Source of the DNA: Takakia lepidozioides
Lineage: Eukaryota; Streptophyta; Takakiopsida; Takakiales; Takakiaceae
DNA: 64,000 bases
Reading direction: 5' to 3'
Assembly: GCA_030704615.1 (NCBI GenBank)
Contig: CM060731.1
Coordinates: forward strand, 7,874,001-7,938,000
Under the pieces are notes generated by a model. It had not been told where the DNA came from. It did no database searches and was given only the letters and a program-made list of their open reading frames with translations. Position 1 is the first letter of the stretch. Each line of letters opens with the position of its first letter. The translations under genes were made by a program, and so were the position numbers. Of this stretch, positions 59,001 through 64,000 are shown piece by piece.

Positions 59001-60005
59001 GTTTGTTTTGCCCGCCCTGGTCATATATACTGGGCCTAGCGACAAGTGTTCCATACTCCGTTCGTAACACTGGGCAGCCCGTGACTGCTCTTGCGGTTCA
59101 ACATGCAAATCATGCTGCAGGGGTTTGTCATGGATACCACTGTATCCCTTCAACTTATTTGCATTGACTCTTCCCAGCATTTCTTTGTTAATGGTTTGTA
59201 ACATGGCGGTGTTGTTATCATACATCTTTTGTATGACATAAGGTCCTTTCCACGGTGATTTAAGCTTAGAAGCTTGAATCTTTCCTTTCTTCTGCAACCA
59301 TAGAACCAAATCCCCCGTCTTAAAAGTCTTTAACTTGCCTTCATCAAACTGTTCCTTTCGCTTCATCTGAATTCTGGTCATATTATCAGCTGCATCAGCA
59401 CGTACTTCTTCCATATGGTATAATTCATGTTTCCTGACCTTGATGGAGTCTTGCAATTCCATTCTTTTTCCCCACTCCGTTCTCATGGTAGGTAACAGGA
59501 ATTCCACTGGAAGTAAGGCTTCCATACCATAAACTAATTGGAATGGTGTATACTTAGTGGTGACTTTATATGAAGTCCTGTATGACCATAAAGCTGTCAG
59601 CAGCTTTGTATCCCAATCCGTTCTGTTTGCATTGACTATCTTAGCCAAGATAGTACATAGTATTTTGTTGGTAGCCTCTGCCTGCCCATTACCCTGCGGG
59701 TAATATGTTGTACTCTTTCTATGCACAATCATAAACTCTTTAGTCAACAACTCAATGGTCTCATTCATGAAGTGACTTCCTTGATCACTGATAAATTCTA
59801 AGGGACAGCCAAATCGTGTAAGTATGTTCTCGTACAGGAACCTTGCTGTGGACTTGGCTGTGTTGTCCCTCAAAGCTTTAGCTTCCACCCACTTTGTAGT
59901 ATAATCAGTGGCTGTAATTATGTACCTGTTTCGTGTATTCTTGGATGGTGGATTAATTGGTCCAACAAAGTCTAGTCCCCATTTCTGAAATGGTTCCGTA
60001 GGCAT
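59001..60005 (-). pseudogene. R4 integrase core and C-terminal domain
   Basis: GLDFVGPINPPSKN, TDYTTKWVEAK, FISDQGSHFMNE and YPQGNGQAEATNK show the D, D, E core. The C-terminal part continues through FKTGDLVLWLQKKGK and KSPWKGPYVIQKM to GYSGIHD, more complete than in R3. It is in a different frame from the upstream zinc finger because of a one-base deletion near 60,003. Integrase inserts the copied DNA. Confidence 0.87.
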
Positions 60006-61976
60006 TTAGGATGCAAGGCCATCCTTCCAGATCTCTGCAAAGGTCCTAGCCTCTGACATTCATCACACTTCTGACAATACTCATGTACATCTTTGAACAA
60101 AGTAGGCCACCAGTATCCTGCGAGTAGTATCTTTCTACTGGTAGTCTCTTCTCCAAAATGACCTCCAGCCACTCCTTTATGAACTTCCTCCAAGACTTTA
60201 TTTACTTCATGGTGGTACAAGCATCGTTTTAGTACTCCATCAGGTCCTAACTTATACATTCTGCTTCCTACCATAGTATAAGGTAAAGCTTTGATAGCAA
60301 TTCTCTTCCTCTGCTCCTTACCATAACTAGGTGGGCACTGACCATGAGCAAGGTAGTATCTGATTGGCCACTGCCAATCTAACCATTCATCTGCACTTCC
60401 TTGCACCTCCATTACAAATAAACTCGCATCAGGTAACTGATCGTCCACTCCTGTGGCGGCCTCTCCTGTTGTTAGTCGTGACAAATGATCTGCCACAAGA
60501 TGCAAACGGCCAGGCTTGTAAATAACCTCGAACTCAAACTCATGCAAGATTATTAACCACCTCGCTATCCTTCCACTTATCAAAGGTTTGTTCACCAGAT
60601 ATATCAGAGCCTGGTGATCCACATAAAACATAAACTTTCTTCCCAATAGGTAATGCCTGAATTTCTTGACTGCATAAATCATTGCCAATGCTTCTCTTTC
60701 CGTTGTACTATAGTTCCTCTCAGCACTGTTCATCAATCGGCTAGCATAGTACACAGGTGAATCTATATTCCCTGTAACATTCTGGGCTAACACCGCACCC
60801 AACGCTTCTCCTGATGCATCGCAGTGAACATGAAATACTACATGCCAGTGAGGGTTAATCAGCACAGGTGTAGTTGTTACTGACAGTGTAAGTTCCTCAA
60901 ACGCCTGTTGACATTCAGCTGTCCAGGCAAACACTGCATCTTTCTTCAGAAGCTTGCTCAATGGTGCTGCTATTTGTGCATACCTTTTGACAAATCTTCT
61001 GTAATAACTGGTTTGCCAAGGAATCTTCGTAGACTTTTAACATTCACTGGGGTGGAGAGGCTTTAATGGACTCTGTCTTCCTGGGATCCACAAGGAGTCC
61101 CTTCTTACACACAATGTGTCCCAGAAGCACCCCTGAGTTCACACAGAAAGTACACTTCTCTGGATTCAGGCCCAGACCTCTCATCCTGCATCTGGCCAAA
61201 CATAACTCCAATTTATGCAAGTGCTCACTCTTAGAGCTGTACACACTGAAATCATCCAAGAATACCTGCATGAAATCATCCAGATACTCATGAAAAGATT
61301 CACTTATCACTCTCTGAAAGGTCGCTGGTGCATTACAAAGTCCAAAGGGCATGACTTTGTATGCATAAGCCCCCCAGTCTGTGATGAAAGCTGTTTTCCC
61401 TTGGTCTTCTTCTGCCACTTGCACTTGATGATTATAACCACTGAAGCCATCCATGAATGAGTACATCTCATGGCCTGCCACAGTGTCTAATACTGCTTCT
61501 GTGAATGGCAAAGGGAAAGGATCTTTCTTCATACAAGCATTCAGCTTCTTATAGTTTACACATACTCTTAGTTTGCCATTCTTCTTGGGAACTATAACAA
61601 TGGGTGACAACCAAGTTGTATACTCTATTGGGTATATAAACTTAGCCTCAGCCAACTTCTTTATCTCTTCTCCAACCTTCTGTGCGTAGTTGGGATTCAT
61701 TCTATACCTCGCCTGCTTGATTGGTACTGACCCTGGTTCCAGTTCAATCTTATGCTGACAGACTTCAGGTGGTATCCCTTTTAGATCCTCATAGCTCCAA
61801 GCAAATACATCTCTGTATTTGATGAACAAGCTTTTAGCTTCTTCGAAGAATTCCGGCTCCAAATCAGCTCCTACTTTCACCATTCTCGGTTCCTCCTGAG
61901 TTCCCACATTTACTTCTCTCACCTGCTCATCAGCTGTGATTGTCCAACCAGTCACCACTTCATCCTTTAAGCTCAC
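60006..61976 (-). pseudogene. R4 reverse transcriptase and RNase H
   Basis: RT (61976-61044) is open from WTITADEQVREVN through FMDGFSGYN and MPFGLCNAPATFQ to FLDDFSVYSS and GLGLNPEKC. A small deletion and frameshift at about 61,000-61,040 separates it from RNase H (HVHCDASGEALG, YSTTEREALAMIY) and the integrase HHCC finger (HHEV, CQKCDECQ) at 60,961-60,006. It is better preserved than R3, with a single clear break. Confidence 0.87.
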
Positions 61977-61999
61977 AGTGGCTGGTTCTTCTAGGATTT

Positions 62000-63288
62000 C
62001 TATCTCTCCCTCCTTTTCTTCATAGAAATGTGGTGGGTAACTGCTGGTTCCTCTTCAATTGGTGTTGCCGACACTACACCACAGCAGATACCTCTTAAAC
62101 AACTTAGGCTTTCCAGCCGCATCTCCGCAACCTGCTCCCACTCTGGGTGTGCAGCAAATAGGGTAGCTTCCTGCTCCTCATCCAGTCCTCCTCTCCAGTC
62201 ATACTCTCTGACTCCTCGAGGTCTTCTTGTAGCAGGTAATCTACTAGATTTCTTTGTGGTAATTTGTATCTCGTGCATCCCATTATGCACAGTTAGTAAC
62301 TGAGAATTCCAGTCATGGAATACCCTGGCCTGTTTCAGCCACGGACGTCCCAATAATAAGGAGTAAGCCTCCATGACTTCATCCATTTTTAATACAGTTA
62401 CTGTGATCATAAGATCATTTTCTGTATCTGTATCTTAACTCCTCTTATTAATCCCAATGGCTGCACACTTCTTTGATCTGCCATTGTTACTGTAAATGGG
62501 GCTGGTTTCATGTTACTTAGACCAAGCTTCTTCCTTAATTGGTCTGTCATGATATTTACTCCAGAACCACCATCTATCAGTACATCAGTTAGTTCTGTGC
62601 TTCCAATTCTCAATTGGATTACTGGCGTAGAATCATCAAAGTCCATGACTGGTTCTCGCCCTTCCGGCTTCACATTATAACTGGTCACCTTGCTGTTCAG
62701 GTCTGTGTTTCCTGTCTCTTGGGCAATTCGATTGATTGCCTGATACAGCCTGTGCCCACAATAAGGTGCCACAGCTAATAGCTGTCCAATGGTAATTTCT
62801 GCTTTGGTCTGACATATTACTGCAGCCAAAGTCCCTTCATTACTTTGCATGTCTGCATCTTCTTTTTTCCTTTCTTCCTCACTCCCTTCTTTTTCTCCAT
62901 CCGAATCAGAGGAATCTGCCACACAGGAATATCAGTACTCTTTTGCATTTCCCCTTATAGTATCTGCCACTTCCTTGTGCAGTTCCTTCTCAATCTTTCC
63001 AAGTCTCTTCATCTTCAGCATATCATTGCCACTTCCCAGTCTCATCTTCTTCTTCTCTTACTACCTGGAGGTATTAGTTTGGCTTTACTTCTTGTTACTA
63101 TCATTGTACTTACTTCTGATACAACACATGGCCTAACCATGTGAGCTGGCCACCACTGGGCCCTCATTCACAGGAGCTCTCATCTCATTCTGGTGTCTTA
63201 TCCAGAATGAACAGGCTGCCTTGCGATGTCCTGGCTGATTACAATAGTAACATAGCTCTTCACACCATTGGGTCCTCGCCCTTGGTGT
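62000..63288 (-). pseudogene. R4 protease region and gag end
   Basis: The protease motif VLIDGGSGVN lies near 62,570, LLLGRPWLKQ near 62,340, and an acidic linker near 62,880-62,930. Small frameshifts occur near 62,410, 62,930 and 63,130. The zinc knuckle (RHRKAAC-type) is just entered before the gap. Confidence 0.78.
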
Positions 63289-63788
63289 NNNNNNNNNNNN
63301 NNNNNNNNNNNNNNNNNNNNNNNNNNNNNNNNNNNNNNNNNNNNNNNNNNNNNNNNNNNNNNNNNNNNNNNNNNNNNNNNNNNNNNNNNNNNNNNNNNNN
63401 NNNNNNNNNNNNNNNNNNNNNNNNNNNNNNNNNNNNNNNNNNNNNNNNNNNNNNNNNNNNNNNNNNNNNNNNNNNNNNNNNNNNNNNNNNNNNNNNNNNN
63501 NNNNNNNNNNNNNNNNNNNNNNNNNNNNNNNNNNNNNNNNNNNNNNNNNNNNNNNNNNNNNNNNNNNNNNNNNNNNNNNNNNNNNNNNNNNNNNNNNNNN
63601 NNNNNNNNNNNNNNNNNNNNNNNNNNNNNNNNNNNNNNNNNNNNNNNNNNNNNNNNNNNNNNNNNNNNNNNNNNNNNNNNNNNNNNNNNNNNNNNNNNNN
63701 NNNNNNNNNNNNNNNNNNNNNNNNNNNNNNNNNNNNNNNNNNNNNNNNNNNNNNNNNNNNNNNNNNNNNNNNNNNNNNNNNNNNNNNN
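63289..63788. other. Assembly gap, 500 N
   Basis: Exactly 500 undetermined bases, a conventional gap size, so the true length is unknown. Gag and the 5' LTR of R4 should begin here. ORFs spanning it are meaningless. Confidence 0.99.
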
Positions 63789-64000
63789 GTTGATCGGCAC
63801 TAAAAAAAAGAACATTAGAAGGTAAAAAAAAACCCGCCAGGGCCGTTCCAAACCAACCTTGCGTTGACGCAAGGTTGATTCGAGCTACAAAAATACAATC
63901 ATGTCCGCACAGCTAACTCATGCAACAGGATACCTGTACAAGACTTGCTTCATTGCTTGCTCGTCGTACTACTGATTCTTGAATTCGTTTGACCTCGAAA
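63789..64000. other. Unassigned sequence after the gap
   Basis: 212 bases with no similarity that I can see to R4 or other parts of the window and no convincing coding frame. It contains a perfect inverted repeat at 63,855-63,876 (AACCTTGCGT, TG, ACGCAAGGTT). Confidence 0.5.

Larger units (their letters stand above)
55891..63288 (-). mobile_element. R4: Ty3/Gypsy retrotransposon, minus orientation, running into gap
   Basis: The LTR end TGTCGCGCGG (reverse of CCGCGCGACA) starts at 55,891 within A3; the preceding CCCAC is a candidate 5-bp target duplication. Reading right to left, the element shows gag end, protease, RT, RNase H, integrase, minisatellite, extra ORF, then a truncated 3' LTR. 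The gag and 5' LTR are lost in or beyond the gap at 63,289. Confidence 0.87.

Noticed and set aside
63141-63872. Open frames of about 185-224 codons at the right end
   Set aside because: They run through the 500-N gap and have no meaning.

Overview
The window is nuclear DNA of a eukaryote of the plant lineage. It is built almost entirely of nested mobile elements: two-gene MULE-type DNA transposons with spliced genes, and Ty3/Gypsy LTR retrotransposons. Short GT-AG introns, Tat/Athila-style retrotransposons with an extra 3' ORF, and a 500-base scaffold gap fit a repeat-rich streptophyte genome, such as a charophyte alga or a bryophyte. The species cannot be fixed from the sequence. I see no clear single-copy host gene, tRNA, rRNA or CRISPR array.

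Layout, left to right. (1) 1-11,924: transposon E1, cut by the window edge. It holds a minus-strand gene A1 (ParB-like domain, then a methyltransferase-type region that lies mostly outside the window), a plus-strand transposase gene B1, and large palindromic arrays. (2) 11,926-12,410: a solo or partial LTR. (3) 12,411-14,893: a decayed, unrecognised minus-strand gene C with a zinc finger and an AT-hook. (4) 14,962-17,670: the 3' part of a minus-strand retrotransposon, R1. (5) 17,671-46,807: retrotransposons R2 and R3, in the order LTR, internal, LTR, internal, LTR. (6) 19,588-31,994: transposon E2, inserted in R2 gag with an 11-bp target duplication. (7) 46,808-47,822: another piece of a minus-strand retrotransposon, probably R1. 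(8) 47,835-55,890: E3, an inverted and decayed relative of E1. (9) 55,891-63,288: retrotransposon R4 (minus), inserted in gene A of E3. Then come the gap and 212 bases with nothing recognisable.

The main result is the two-gene transposon family (E1, E2, E3). Gene B encodes a MULE-like transposase: a Cys/His-rich N-terminal domain of WRKY-GCM1 type, candidate D/D/E residues, and a C-terminal SWIM zinc finger. Gene A is divergently transcribed and reconstructs in E2 as about 10 exons. It joins a ParB/Srx-like domain (DGNHRLLAW) to a methyltransferase of the permuted N4-cytosine/N6-adenine type, with motif I VLDLSMGTGAS followed by FGIEGD. Its catalytic motif IV reads DIPDG where DPPYG would be expected. 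This gene pair persists in two diverged subfamilies, which suggests that the ParB-methyltransferase protein serves the element. Each element also carries its own tandem palindromic arrays, some inside introns of gene A, which could be binding or methylation targets.

All exon joins below were inferred by eye from splice signals, reading-frame phase and comparison between copies. No search or transcript data were available.
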